Shown piece after piece: positions 20,237 through 32,934 of a stretch of 64,000 bases of DNA. This DNA comes from Phallusia mammillata. Taxonomy: Eukaryota; Chordata; Ascidiacea; Phlebobranchia; Ascidiidae. The notes beneath the pieces are model-generated. The model was not told where the DNA came from. It ran no database searches and saw nothing but the letters and a program-made list of their open reading frames with translations. Location of the stretch: assembly GCA_003260075.1 (NCBI GenBank), contig QLIY01000233.1, positions 64,405 through 128,404 of the forward strand. The letters are read 5' to 3'. The position numbers were made by a program, and so were the translations under genes. Within the stretch, counting starts at the first letter, position 1. Every line of letters starts with the position of its first letter.

Positions 20237-23200
20237 TTATCGGTGCACAGCACCAATTGCTTGTGAAATATTTTCGTATCCATCCTTGTGCAAATGTTCA
20301 ACCAAATCTTTTTTCATATTGGTCAGTACAGGTGGTCCCCCATATACTAAAGCTGTATAAATTTGCACCAGTGAAGCTCCTGCCTTGATTTTTTCATACG
20401 CTTCTGTACCGTTTGAAATTCCACCAACCCCAATAATGGGAACTTTACCTGAAATTTTTAATACAGCAAATTATTGAGATAGCAAAAACCATTAAAAAAA
20501 ACAAACAATTCCCTTAAATCTTTAACAAGCATGCATTAATCTTGAAGCCCTTAAAAACCTACAAATAATAATTCTGGTCCTTGAACGTTTTTTTGTTTGT
20601 TTTAGAGTAATTCACACAACCCTTTTTATGGGCAGGCAAGGTTTAAATATGACCAATCACAACTACCTGATAAAGTAAAAACAGGCCATTACATCAAACT
20701 ATTTTAACATAATTTACCCTCTGTAAGCTGGTACATTTCACTGATAAGTTTGGTTGAAACATCTCGAACAGGTAAACCAGAAAGACCCCCAACCTCTTTT
20801 TTATGGACACTTCTCAGGGATTCTGGTCGTCTAACAGTTGTGTTGCTGACAATCAGTCCTTCAACCTTGCACTAAAACAAACAAAATTGCTTTGGTTAAC
20901 ATGGAGTTCAAATTGTACAATAAATCACCAGAAGGTTAATGCAGTTGGTTAGAATCGTATCACTGCTATCAGGCACACACTGACAGGTAAATGCAATTAA
21001 CAGACTGCAGGTTACCTCTAAGACAACTTTTGCTATGTCTTGCTTGTCATCATCAGAAAGGTCTGGGGCGATTTTTACCAAAACAGGGGGTTTGTTTACT
21101 AACTTGTCTCTTTCTTGCAGAATCTAAAAAGTGAATATAAGATAAACACAAGAAAGCATAAGAGGATTTTTAGTTCAACAATGATTTTATTTTGATATTT
21201 TGTTTGTTCCAAATGATGTTTGAATTAACTTACTTGAAACTGAATGCTGTCTTAATTACTAAAGTCATTAATTCAAAATATTAGTAACAATGATATGTTG
21301 AACTTTTAGACTTTACAAAGATACAGAAAAATCTTGCTAAACTTTTATACAACTTACTGCTTTACATAATGTCTCTAGTCTTTTCTTCTGTTGAAGGTTT
21401 CTGAGTCCAGCTGTGTTTGGACTTGAAACATTGATGACAATATAATCAGCATATTTTCCAAGTTGCCTCACTCCTGTTATGTAATCAGCCACATCATCTG
21501 TTGAAGTTTTGTTTTTGCCAAGGTTAACCCCTAAGACTATCTTTCCTATGAGACAAAAAAGCTGGTCTTGGTTATTGTCTTTGTTGCTTTTTAACAAACA
21601 ATATGACAGTTTTGTATTCTAAACTTGTGTGAAATATCAAAAAGGTCAAATAAACTACAAAAATATACATTAATCCCTTTTCAAACCTCTACTTTGGTGT
21701 TGATCAAATTTGTTTAGCCTATGTTTCCCCCCCCCCCATGTAATCAGCTACATCATCAGTTGAAGTTTTGTTTTTCCCAAGGTTGACTCCTAAGACTATG
21801 TTTCCTATGAGACAAAAAAGGTGGACTTAAATGATATCTTTGTTGCTTTTTAACAAACAATATGACAGTTTTGTATTCTAAACTTGTGTGAAATATCAAA
21901 CTGGCCAAATAAATTAAAATTTGATGTTTAGATCTGCTAAATGCTTGTTTTATGTTAGCTATTAGCTTTTGCAGGCAGTAAACTACAAATGTACAATATT
22001 TTCTTTTAAAACCTCTGCATTGGTGTTGATCAAATTTGTTCAGCCTATGTTTTGCAGCTTCTTGTCCACAACTGTTAAATCCATATCTGTCAAATCATGT
22101 AACACATTTGTTGAAGAGTCAAGACAGTGTAAAATAATTGGAAAGATTGGGATCCCTGTTGGGGGCTTGTTTGGTCACTAACGTTTGCCCACACAAGAAT
22201 TGTGTGTACTTTTTCTTATGTTATCCAAAAGGGAAATAAAAATCTATGTATGATGCATAAAATGACAAATATATTCGAATGCTATTTAATTTAAGTTATT
22301 CTTAACACAACCCCAATTAAATAATACTTTTGATACAAAAAAGTATAAACAAGAGAAAAGTAAGTAACCTGCTGACCTATTAATAACAGCTTTGTCTTCA
22401 TATAATCTAAATACTCTTGGTTTAGGATTTCCAATTTGTGGTAAAGGTGTAACACTGCCTACTTCAATAAATCCAAATCCCATGTTAGACAATCCGGCCA
22501 TGGCTTCAGCATCCTTATCAAAACCAGCTGCAATTCCCACTGGATTCTGAAATTCCTTGTTCCAAATGACCTGTCTCTAAATACACATTTTAAACTTTAA
22601 CACAAACCACATATATATCTCTGCTGAGTTATTGCCTTGTTAGGATTAAGGAAAGTACAGAAAATACAAAACAATTCCCCCCCCCCCACAACTGTTAAAT
22701 CCATATCTGTCAAATCATGTAACACATTTGTTGATGTGGTAAATTAAGTGTAAAAAATGTGGTAAGATTGTGATCCTTGATGGGACCTTGCTTGGTAAGC
22801 CCAAGCTTGGTTTGAATACTAATGTTTGCCAAGATAATAAGTGTATATACTTTCCTTTATGTTACCCAAATCGTCTATCCCTCTATCCCAATGCTAATTT
22901 AGTTATCCTTAACACAACACCAATGAGGTAGTAATTTTAGCACAAAAAAGGGTAAACAAGTAGAAAAGTAAATAAACTGCTGACCTATTAATAACAGCTT
23001 TGTCTTCATATAACCCCCCCCCCCTGACCTGTCTCTAAATACACATTTTAAACTTTAACACAAACCACATATCTCTGCTGAGTTATTGCGTTGTTAGGAT
23101 TAAGGAAAGTACAGAAAATACATAACAATGTTGCACCTTTTGCACCAAAATTTAATATTTATTTTCGGGCCCCATGTAGTCTTGCTAACTACAAATTACT

Positions 23201-23975
23201 TTTTACTTGGCATAAACAATGCAAGTAAATATAAAGCGAACCAAAGGAAATATAAAATGCACATGGCTGGGCACATTTGACCTTCAAATGAAAAGTCATG
23301 GTTGAATTGCACTTAAAGATATACAGCATAGGTTCATAATCCTTTAGCTCAGTAAATGCTGCCATCAGTAAAATTTTAGGATAATCTGCTTTTATGTGTA
23401 TTTTAGTCCATGAAAGGTGGCCTCTATTGCTCTGTGCACAGGTAAAATAAGTTAAAATACTTACAAGTGAAGGGTCGTCATGATGTTTTCTACCAGGCAA
23501 TAAATTCCAGGCCAGGGCCTTTACTGCTGCTTTGTGTGCTGTTTCGGCATCAAGAACTTTGTGTATCAGTGGCATGAAACAGTTGGCATAAAACTTTTGA
23601 TTTTCAGTGTAGATCTCATAGCAACAGAAGGTACCAAGTCCGCCCACAACCAAACCAAAGCCTTCTAATAATGCCTGAATACAAATGTCCATGTTTGGTA
23701 GGGTAATAAACCGGACAAAAAACATTATTGCACTGTACTTTAATTAGTAGAGCAACTGTGGCTCTAAAATGGAAACAATAAGTGAAAAACAAACATGAGC
23801 AAATGAATTTTATGATATATATATAGTAATCTTGTGAATTGCATGGGGTTTGTTAATGCCTTGTAACCCATTATTTGACATTTGTTAGGAATAAACAATG
23901 AGTAATTGCATAATCTGGTTTAATATCAACATGTCTTATTAACAAACATATTTTTACCTTTAATGGTGGCTTCAT
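20237..23975 (-). CDS. DHODH: Dihydroorotate dehydrogenase (class 2, mitochondrial type)
   Basis: Exons in coding order: 23975-23958 (MKPPLK only), 23674-23465, 22576-22377, 22086-22013, 21545-21358, 21123-21016, 20871-20718, 20448-20237; 387 residues (vertebrate about 395). The enzyme oxidises dihydroorotate to orotate with ubiquinone as acceptor, in pyrimidine synthesis on the inner mitochondrial membrane. A short N-terminus plus a hydrophobic helix ([18 protein letters not shown]) fits the membrane anchor of class 2 enzymes. Conserved blocks: [66 protein letters not shown] with the catalytic Ser, [32 protein letters not shown], and [16 protein letters not shown]. Introns hold three poly-C junctions with partial, diverged exon copies (21738-21820, 22688-22722, 22980-23013); these are treated as duplicates, not extra exons. 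Confidence 0.92.
21478..22060. repeat. Diverged repeat around poly-C (21727-21737) copying part of a DHODH exon
   Basis: The segment 21478-21726 (end of a DHODH exon plus intron) recurs from 21738 to about 22050. The exon part differs at about 6 of 77 bases, mostly silent, which is more than at other junctions. It could be the other haplotype or an old tandem duplication. Confidence 0.75.
22072..22722. repeat. Repeat joined at poly-C (22677-22687) copying another DHODH exon
   Basis: Sequence after the C run matches 22072-22115 (start of the exon encoding RYGFNSCGQ) and continues as a diverged copy of the following intron. Likely the overlap of two contigs. Confidence 0.75.
22566..23130. repeat. 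Repeat joined at poly-C (23014-23024)
   Basis: The 3' end of the NPVGIAAGF exon is partly copied at about 22980-23013. After the C run, intron sequence from 22568-22660 is repeated at 23025-23120. Intronic. Confidence 0.75.
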
Positions 23976-24884
23976 GTTGTGTGACCTGTGTCTTTAGAAA
24001 ATGAGGTGCTCAAGAATTCAATTGTTGTTTTAAAACCGGTTTAAAAACTTATAAAAAAAAACACATGAATAAAAAGCTTTTTATAGGAAACCAGATTGGA
24101 CTTTATCATCTAAAACTCATTTTTTTCTCTTTGTTTTGTCCAAAGTACAACCACAAGCAAACGCCATTAAAATACACAAAACATGACACTTTCACTGTTT
24201 TCAAATTTCCACACCACGCTCTAATATACGGTAAACCCCCTAATGAAAACTCTCTGACACAAAAATCGTAATAAACAATCTAAAAATAAAAACATATTTC
24301 TCAACGATTTCGGCATTTTCTTCGTAAAAAAATATCCCCCCCCCCACACAAAAATCGTAATAAACAATCTAAAAATAAAAACATATTTCTCAATGATTTC
24401 GGTATTTTCTTCGTGAAAAAAATACGTAATAAAATTTGTATGTGTGTGTGTTTGGTTTTTCACCACCTAAACTATCTGACAGGTTGTCTTTTTAAGTTAA
24501 TACCCTCTTCTTTTCCCTGACACGGGTGCCCTATTTACCCGATAGTAAACCGCTTGTTATTGTGTTAAAAACATAATGTAAGCCGCCATTGATTGTAAGC
24601 AACATGCTGTGATGTTAGCTACTAGCGTTTCATAACACTTCTTTCTGTTGCTGCTGAGTAGGGCAGTGGGCTTGAGACATAATTATTGTTCAGTTTTCTT
24701 TCTTCGTTTACAAAGGGCAACAAGAGCTGAACAGTCTTGCACAATTTATTTGTTGGTTATAATTTTCAAAACAAACGGACAATACAAGTTTTGCCCATAT
24801 TGTAACGCTCTTCTTCCACCAAAACGATTTCCACAAACCAGTTGTAAAAAGTTTTGCTCGGTAACTTGGATTGAAACAAGATTA
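23976..24884. other. Intergenic region between DHODH and RMDN1
   Basis: No gene seen. Holds the DHODH 5' flank, the RMDN1 3' UTR and a poly-C junction at 24336-24345. Open frames here are short and without protein-like composition. Confidence 0.6.
24257..24424. repeat. Direct repeat around poly-C (24336-24345)
   Basis: A segment of about 79 bp (24257-24335) is repeated from 24346 with three or four substitutions. Intergenic. Confidence 0.85.
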
Positions 24885-27752
24885 TCACTTTCCAATAACT
24901 TCTTTTAGCAGTTCTTCCGCTTCCTTTTTAGCCTACAAAAATTAAAATATTTCACGATATTTTTACTTGCAGAATGGATAAAATACCCATCCAAACATTT
25001 TTGGTTGAAATGTAACTGAATATTTTTTTGAAAACGTATGCATAATTCGTTTGTTAAATCCTTTACATGTCGGCATACGCTCTGCTAGTGCCATTACTAA
25101 CAATTGTTGACTAATAGTTGTACTATGTAGCAACAGGAAGAAAAAGGATAAAACAGTACGGCTTATAATCGACTTAAATACGTATATCTAAATAAAAAAT
25201 AAATGAAAATTATTCCACAATGCTTTTTAAATAAATTAATGACCAAGCCCGTCAAAGAAATGTAGTACGTTTTGATCTTTGCCCAATACAATCATTTGTA
25301 GTTTAGTGCAGTGGTCGGCAACCGCCGGGCCTCGGCCCGGTAGGAGTTCGTTACCGGACCGTATATTTTTCAGTGTAAATGCTTTANAGTTCGTTATCGG
25401 ACCGTATATTTTTCAGTGTAAATGCTTTAAAACATTTTCCGCATGCCTCCCAGGGATATAACACTAATTTACGCGTTTTTATTGCTAAATAATTTGTACT
25501 TAAAATTTCACTTTTAAAAACGAAAGGTTGCTGACCCCAGGTTTAGCACACACAGAAATTAACGCTAAATTTTCAAAAGATGTTGTATTATCAGTAATTA
25601 GTTTTGGCAGGTTTACCTTTGATAAGCACACAAACCCTTATTCAGACTTCAACAAACCAATTTTACCTGTTCATCTTCAGCTGTAACTATTGGATAGTGT
25701 ATAGTTCGATCAAAAAATAACATTGCCCGTTTCTTGTCATTCATATTCATGTAGGTTTTGCCAAGCATTAGGAGATTAATGCTGTAAAAATTTGGATCCA
25801 CTGTAATGTAGAGAAAACATTTGTTAACCAAACTTTAGGGTGGTTTACAGCGAATTTCAGTCAGAAACTGTTTGATGATATGTTCACATAAAAATTATCC
25901 TTTCCTACAAGTTTGCAAATAAAAAGTGCTTGTGAAAGAGTACATATGACTGGCCCAGCTGCACCCCTTACCAAGAGCCAGATTGCTAAATTTTGAGTCA
26001 AGACAGATTCAGGAAAACTACTATAAATATACATAAATGCCGACAATGTGGCTGCTGGGGTCTAAGCTGTACGAAAAGGTTTATAGCTCACAGAAATAGA
26101 CTGAAAGTACAAAATATTGTCTGACAGTATTAGTGTAATGATCTCTAACATTGTAAACTTCTTAAACATTTTGCACTTTTGGGGTTTTAATATGCAATAC
26201 TCAAAAGAGTAATCATACATTTACTCCAGAAGTGTATGTCATATATTTTTCTTTTCGTTACCTCTTTCAGCTTGCATGAAATACTCTGCAGCTTCAGGGA
26301 ATGTGGATGTAGGTGGAGTCCCAAATATAAAACTAGCAATGGTCCTTTGCCATCCAGGCATATCAGCAAACACAAAACACCACATACCAAGACAATGTAA
26401 AGTTGTTGCATCTTTTGGATTCAGTTCACTTGCTCGCTACAAACAAACTATGCAATTTAGGTTTCATATTACTACAGTTTGAGGTTAAAGTAAAAGCATT
26501 TATATAACCACACCACAATCATTATATGCATACAATTGTAGTTCAACAGTATGTGCCTTACCTGCAAGTGATCTCGAATTATAAAAGCATTGGAAATTTT
26601 GATCTTTGTTCCTTCATAGTCACCAACATCCCCAATAGTAATTGCATACCACTTATGTGAAGCAAAGTTATAATCATCTGCTTCTAACGCCTTTTTAGCA
26701 AATTCAAATGCTTCATAAACAAGTGCTTTCTTTTCATCCTTTGATATGTCAACTACTTTAAGTGCAAGATCACGAGCTGCACGACAGATTCTCCACAAAA
26801 TTTCAGCATCTGATGTGATTTCATACCTGTAATAAAACAAGTACACATGAATCGGGCTAATCACATAACTAATTTGTCTAGCTTTCTGTGTAATATCCTC
26901 GATTATAATAATCGGCTGATTTTCTTACCCCCCCCCCTCGGGCTAATCACATAACTAATTTGTCTAGCTTTCTGTGTAATATCCTTGATTAAGTATATCG
27001 GCTGATTTTCTTTACAAATGTGTTTTATGGACCCATGTATTGCAATAGGCAATAAAATGAACCAGAATTGTAAAAAAACTAAAAGCTTACCAGAAAAAAG
27101 GTTGTGATAAATTTGGCCGATTTTGTACAGATTTTTTTGGTAATCAAGCACTATATTACAGATTAAGCTTACTGCTTTAAATGTTGATAGAGCTCTCTTG
27201 GGTGAAGATTGCTGTTGTACATTCGATCAGCTTCTTCAATAATTAGCTTGTTGTTAACTGAAATAAAAAACAGAAATAAGCTCGGACCACATTCACCAAG
27301 TTGTAAAAAAATAGTTTATAGAACCATACATAATCAAAAACATCATAAGTTGCATAAATTACATATTCACATAGTTCTAAGATTCCTAGCTTTAATTCCA
27401 CCAACTACTTGCTTTTTAAAAAAATATATCAGGCTGTCAATGCTTAGTAGTAAAACAAAAGAGGAGAATAACATTTATTTGGTGTCCAACCTTTTTGTTT
27501 TAGTTGTTGGCATGTTACTGGGTGGACACATCCTTTGTAGATTGCAAAAGCAGATGATGATAACAATGCAAATTTGGTGGAATGTTGCACATAATTTCTC
27601 TGTAAAATGCAACCTTTTAAATTAATTGTTGCATCTACTGTAATAAAGTTATGCAATTTATTAAAAAATGTAGGAAATAAAACAGAAATCACCTTAAAAA
27701 TTGGTGCATTTGCTATACATCGTAAAAAACGAAAAAACTTTGCTGACGTCAT
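24885..27752 (-). CDS. RMDN1: Regulator of microtubule dynamics protein 1 (FAM82 family)
   Basis: Exons in coding order: 27752-27693, 27599-27491, 27257-27173, 26826-26562, 26436-26262, 25800-25667, 24932-24885; 291 residues. Recognised from the TPR-like family blocks: ILWRICRAARDLA, KALVYEAFEFAKKALEAD, ASHKWYAITIGDVGDYEGTK, ELNPKDATTLHCLGMWC, GTPPTSTFPEAAEYF, VDPNFYSINLLMLGKTY, and a short Lys/Glu-rich end. Family members associate with mitochondria and microtubules; vertebrates have RMDN1-3 and the lack of a long N-terminal region favours RMDN1. The basic N-terminus (MTSAKFFRFLRC) could be a mitochondrial signal. The start codon lies only 161 bp after the TTI1 stop, with a good splice acceptor between them, so the two may be co-transcribed and resolved by trans-splicing. 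Introns contain a hAT element, an N gap and a poly-C junction. Confidence 0.88.
25309..25540. mobile_element. hAT-type MITE containing an N-joined repeat
   Basis: Starts CAGTGGTCGGCAACC and ends with an imperfect inverse, GGTTGCTGACCCCAG. The flanking 8-mers gtttagtg and gtttagca match at 6 of 8. Inside, 42 bp (25345-25386) are repeated at 25388-25429 around a single N at 25387. Confidence 0.7.
26851..27008. repeat. Direct repeat around poly-C (26928-26937)
   Basis: About 75 bp of RMDN1 intron are present on both sides of ten C with a few substitutions. Likely an assembly junction. Confidence 0.8.
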
Positions 27753-27913
27753 GTAGAATTAGCACCAATAATCATGCATATGAGTATATTGCACATTAAA
27801 ACACGTTCCTGCAAAATAATATTGAGCTTCATTCACAAAATCATTTATGTGAAGACATCATGAAACAGAGTTCAATTTCAGCTTAAAACATTTGAGAACA
27901 AAGTCAACGCAAT
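27753..27913 (-). promoter_or_regulatory. Short TTI1-RMDN1 spacer with polyadenylation signal and trans-splice-like acceptor
   Basis: On the minus strand an AATAAA overlaps the TTI1 stop codon (27913-27918). About 100 bases later a pyrimidine-rich acceptor ending ttttgcag (cut at 27808/27809) precedes RMDN1 by 56 bases. This layout is typical of downstream genes in tunicate operons that receive a spliced leader; no leader gene is visible in the window. Confidence 0.5.
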
Positions 27914-30900
27914 TTATTTGCAAATCTCAATTAAAAGCTTCATGTTTTTTGCAAACATATTTTCCGAGTCAGAAGTCCCAGAGACATGCACTATCTTTAG
28001 GGAGTGTAAATGATTTGGTTCAAAGACAGTTTGAATTGAATAAATATCAGTGAGAAAAAACCACACGGCATCAGAATCAATTTTGATTAAATATCGAAAA
28101 AATGTCACAGCTGCATCTTGTAAATCCTGCATGCAATCCGCACTTAAATATAGATAAGTCGCAGATAATGTTTTTTGAAAGTCCTCAAAATTAATCCTAA
28201 CAACTTGTAAAATTGTTCCAAGCTTTTCTAGCACATTTCTGATCAGTTTGAACAATGCAGAATGTTTGTACACTTGTTTTGAACTGGGAATAAGAGCAGA
28301 GCTTGGGTGTGGTGCGTTGGATTTAAGAAATTGAAGAAGTTTATGCAGGACATCCTTTGTAAATCGCCGCTGAATAAAATCCCCTGCAGTTGAAGCCATT
28401 ATGCACACAACATCAAATGCTTTGCTGATAATCTAGCAACAAAACAGCTTTCTGTTAGTTTGCTATGAAAATATGACACAAGTTTACCAGCAAAACTATG
28501 CACTTTAAAAAGAACAGTAAAGGCAAAATAATAAACACGAAATTTTCTAGATCAAACAAGTCATTTATATTGAAAGCCCTAAAAAAGCAGAATATATATC
28601 TCCAATTAACCTGTAACTCAGGATCTGTGAATCTTGCCAATAGAGGGGACCACAGCTGATGGACCAATGGCAACAAGATATTTTCTTCCCCAGACAATGC
28701 CTTTAACCCCTCAACAACAATTTCCATAACCACCAGGCGTACTTTGGGACTTTTATTTGCCATCAGGTGGCAGCAACGCTTCAGCACTTGCTCAATCATC
28801 TTAACGTGAGCTTCAACTTTAGGTTCTGCATCAGTTTCAAGATTTTTGTCATTTTCAGTAATTGGGGTTTCATCATCAGTGTCTTCTGTTTCGCCCAAAG
28901 TGTCCGAAGCAATTTCACCATTTTTATGAAAATTCAACACAAATTCTTTTAAATAGTTTTTGCTTTTACAACTTGAATTATCTTTGTTAACATCATCCTG
29001 AAGTCCATTGTAGTTTTTCTTTAGATCAAACCACTTTGTGGTGGACTTAACAATGACTAGACCCCCCCCCCCATCATCAGTGTCTTCTGTTTCGCCCAAA
29101 GTGTCCGAAGCAATTTCACTATTTTTATGAAAATTCAACACAAATTCTTTTAAATAGTTTTCGCTTTTACAACTTGAATTATCTTTGTTAACATCATCCT
29201 GAAGTCCCTTGTAGTTTTTCTTTAGATCAAACCACTTTGTGGTGGACTGAACAATGGCTAGCAGTACTGGCAGAAAAGAGGATAAGTGTTGGTTGTAACT
29301 GCGACAAAGATCGAGCGTGTCAAGGATTTCAGATATTGTGTCACGAATAAGTGGAAAGATTGTGTTATCACTGTGCTGTAGCATTGCATGGAGGACCAAT
29401 GGGCACCTGCAAAAAGATGTTTTCTTTTAATGGCTGACTGAAAATACCAAGCAACATTTGATCATATTATTTTTGTTTTAATCATCCTCATTTACATTTT
29501 ACATTCCCATCCAACACCTTTACAAAAGTTCTCTAAGAAAAACATTGTTCCAAAAAAACTGTTGTTAATTGCAAAGTGATTGCAACACACATCTCTTCTA
29601 ATTGGCTGAGAAACTAATTGTCACAAGCAATGCATTTCAAAAACTTAGTTACCACTTACTTGGGAAATAAGCTGAGATGCCGCAGCTGAACAGAAATTGT
29701 GCTTACAAGATAATCAGCATTGTTGCTTAGGAGATCTGGAAGACTGCCAAAGCCACAATGCTTCGACATTAAATGCAAAGCTTTGACTGCACAACTTGCC
29801 ACCATAGAATTTTCATCATTAACTTTTTCTAAAACTGGGTACAATGCTACCCCCCCCCCCAATAAGTGGAAAGATTGTGTTATCACTGTGCTGTAGCATT
29901 GCATGGAGAACTGATGGACACCTGCAACAACATGCATGGTTTCTTTTAATGGCTCATTAAAAATACCAAGCAACATTTGACCATATTATTATTTTTTTAT
30001 TCAACTTAATTTATATTCCCCCATTCCCTCAGAAAAACTTTTTTGGAAGGCAAACAATATACCATGACCACCAAACTGCTAATTGCAAAGTAGTTGACAA
30101 AAACATCCCGGCTAAATGGCCCAGAAACTGATTGTCATACACAAAGCATTTTAATAACTTAGTTACCACTTACTTGGGAAATAAGCTGAGGTGCCGCAGC
30201 TGAACAGAAATTGTGCTTACAAGATAATCAGCATTGTTGTTTAGGAGATTTGGAAGATTGCCGTAGTCACAATATTTCGACATTGAATGCAAAGTTTTGA
30301 CTGCACAACTTGCCACCATCGAATTTTCATCATTAACTTTTTCTAAAACTGGGTACAATGCTAGCATCAGTTTTGTCCGAAAATCAAGGCAAAGGACTTC
30401 ACTAAAAGCAGCCAAGGCCTCCAAATGCAAGCAAGCTAACAGTACATTTGATTGGATGTGTTTTAAAGCAATACTTCTAGTTTGATTGTGCGGCAAAACA
30501 GCTTTGCTGTGTGAGCGCATGTTGTGCTGAGTAAACTGGTAATCAGAATCGTAACTACCCCCCCCCCGCAATACTTCTAGTTTGATTGTGCGGCAAAACA
30601 GCTTTGCTGTGTGAGGTACAGTTTGACCGCATGTTGTGATGAGTAAACGGGTAATCAGAATCGTAACTTGTTACTAGGTACCAGTTTTCATTGGCACAGT
30701 ATAGATCTAACAAACCATCAATATGATGTGAAATAGAGACCTTATCTTCCAATTTAATAGTTCCGAAAAGCACTTCTTTGGCAAGAAAGACTGACTGCTG
30801 ACATAAACTTTCATAGGCATATGACTCAATGAGAAAATCCATAATAACATCAATCTTGCCATACAGACCTAATAACTGACAAATGTCAATCAGCATTTTT

Positions 30901-32575
30901 GCAATATTTTGGTCACTAAAGTGTAAAAAAACTTTTTTGAATTGCCAATTTGACAGCTGACCTTGGAAAAATAGTGTTTGGATTCCTTCATCAGCATCTA
31001 AAACCATACAAATATCATCATTGTTCATTGATGCCGAAGTATCTAGTTCAAAACAGAACATCAAGGCTTTTAAAAGCTTGTTGAAGTGTGATGAGGATTG
31101 AAAAATAATGGTTAGGTTGTGTTTAAGTGCCCATAGGTATCCAAACAAAAGCTGCAAGTGTTTTAATTTTTCACCATCAGATGCTTTACGTAAGATCTTT
31201 GGAAGCGAACTGCAGTGGTCAAAAAGCATGCCAACTATAATGTCATGTGTATCACCCCCCCCCCCCCGAAGTATCTAGTTCAAAACAGAACATCAAGGCT
31301 TTTAAAAGCTTGTCTAAGTGTGTTGAGGATTGAAAAACAATGGTTAGGTTGTACCCCCCCCCCTCCAAACAAAAGCTGCAAGTGTTTTAATTTTTCACCA
31401 TCAGATGCTTTGTGCAACAGCTTTGGAAGTGAATTGCAGTGGTCAAAAAGCATGCCAACTATAATGTCATGTGTACCAATGTCTAAAGAGCCACCAAATT
31501 TATTTACAACCTCATTACTTTTTTCAGAAACAGAAGGCTGACTGTCATGTAAAAGCTGCAAGGCTCCCTTTAAGAGAGTTGCTATGGAAGCTTTTAAAGA
31601 TATTGCACAACAATTTTGCAATATAGTTTCACAAAATTTTACCAACTCTAGCCTAACAGATAAATTAGGATTCTGGGCCACAGACAGAATTCTTTGTAGA
31701 ACCACTTCTACTTTTGCTGCCACACTTGTTTGCCAATTTGCATCACGTTTTACTTTCAGGGATAGCAGCTTTGGACTAATTTCCTCTTCACACAGCCCAT
31801 CCAAGCGAGCAATCAAGTTGGGGTCAGATGCCATAGAAATTGAATGGTCCCCTAAAACTTGTGTTAAAAGAGTAGACGTGACAATCAGGGCAGTGCATTT
31901 GACTGCATGTCCATGCTTCACATCACTTAAAATCACTTTTGAAAGTAATGAAAGCATTCCTGGTAAAAAAGATGCCAGACAATCACCACATAAAAGCAGA
32001 AAAATGTCTTGCTCTGCTTCTGGCAATGTTTTAAAGTAATGTGGCTGACAAAATTTACACAAAACTGACATTGCTGCAATTTTCAGAGGCCTATTTTCTT
32101 CTTGTACAGCTAATGACAGAGATAAAGTTACCAAATGACCAAGTAATGGAAAATTATGCACAAAATATACTCTTTTCCATAAACTAGCTGCAGAATGATT
32201 AATGAGCTTATCAAGGCATTTCATGATTGCTAGTTTAAGGTCTTCACTTCCATCAGATAAAATTGATCCATTTTTTACAACAGATATTGACAACAACAAG
32301 GTTTTTAACACATCTTGGTAAACCGTCCAATTGGTAACAACAACTTTGTTTAAAATACATTCCATACACTTTGCAGCTGTAATTGCAACATCTTCCTTGA
32401 CAAGCCCCTTTTGAAGCACCACCCTCAATGGAAATAGCAAATATTCATGAAAATCTTGTACACTATGAATATTACAACCTTCAACATGTTTTTGTAATTC
32501 TTGAATTGATTTTTGATTTGGATTTTTGCTGATTTCAATGCACAGCGGTCTCAAAGTGGCAAAAAGTTCATTCAT
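27914..32575 (-). CDS. TTI1: TELO2-interacting protein 1 (TTI1), HEAT-repeat protein
   Basis: Three coding exons: 32575-30174, 29406-28611, 28432-27914. After removing poly-C duplications (224 and 100 nt in exon 1, 201 nt in exon 2) the phases agree and the protein is about 1063 residues; the human protein is 1089. With TELO2 and TTI2 it forms the TTT complex, which works with HSP90 to mature PIKK kinases such as mTOR, ATM and ATR. Family blocks seen: LFATLRPLCIEI at the N-terminus, FHEYLLFPLRVVL, DLFASFLPG-like CLASFLPGMLSLL, VRLELVKFCETIL, HLQLLFGYLWALK, ENWYLVT, LYPVLEKVNDE, NNNADYLVSTISVQLRHL, and a C-terminal AVWFFLTDIYS segment. Long alpha-helical HEAT stretches throughout. The two copies at 30468-30660 differ by an in-frame 12-nt indel, like alleles. 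Confidence 0.9.
28871..29261. repeat. Exonic direct repeat around poly-C (29062-29072) in TTI1 exon 2
   Basis: Two 190-bp copies (28871-29060 and 29072-29261) with few substitutions. The inserted total of 201 nt is a multiple of three, so the frame stays open and a poly-Gly linker is falsely encoded. Confidence 0.88.
29656..30174. repeat. Poly-C junction (29850-29860) in a TTI1 intron with copied exon ends
   Basis: 29656-29849 copies the 3' end of TTI1 exon 1 with its donor. Sequence after the C run copies the start of exon 2 (near 29342-29406) and the intron. The overlap is about 450 bp, and the copied exon 1 end has several amino-acid changes. Confidence 0.82.
30468..30667. repeat. Exonic repeat around poly-C (30558-30567) in TTI1 exon 1
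   Basis: Copies beginning at 30468 and 30568 differ by a 12-nt in-frame indel and a few substitutions. Removing 100 nt is needed for the exon to end in phase 2 as the next exon requires. Confidence 0.88.
31036..31480. repeat. Double poly-C junction (31255-31267 and 31354-31363) in TTI1 exon 1
   Basis: An 86-bp piece (31268-31353) copying 31036-31121 sits between two C runs, and 31364 onward copies 31140-31254. The net excess is 224 nt. This looks like three overlapping contig ends placed in series. Confidence 0.85.
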
Positions 32576-32934
32576 TTTAGATTAAAGTCAGCATACCTTT
32601 AAGATCCTAAACAAATTTTACCTACAGAATACAAAAACCTGAAAAAAACAAGACCAAATCTGCACAATATTTCGAAGGCACGGATTGACATAAAATAACG
32701 TTTGATATTAATTTAATTTGCCACAATTAAACCAAGCAATTTTAATTTAAACCAACCAATTTGAAATATTAGATACAATCAAAACCTGTGTGAAGTTTTG
32801 GTAAATGATAACAACCAAACGATATTAACAGACACACATAATGACACAAAAATAACAGTTTGCTATGACAGCCTGTCAAATTAATTGTCACAGAATTGCA
32901 AAAACAATGCACTTTCTATATCAGTTGAACAGTG

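Noticed and set aside
27209-27625. Plus-strand 138-residue open frame
   Set aside because: It overlaps two RMDN1 exons on the other strand and has no protein-like features.
29656-29849. Extra TTI1 exon
   Set aside because: It is a copy of the exon 1 end (ALYPVLEKVNDE onward) beside a poly-C junction; including it would repeat a HEAT segment.
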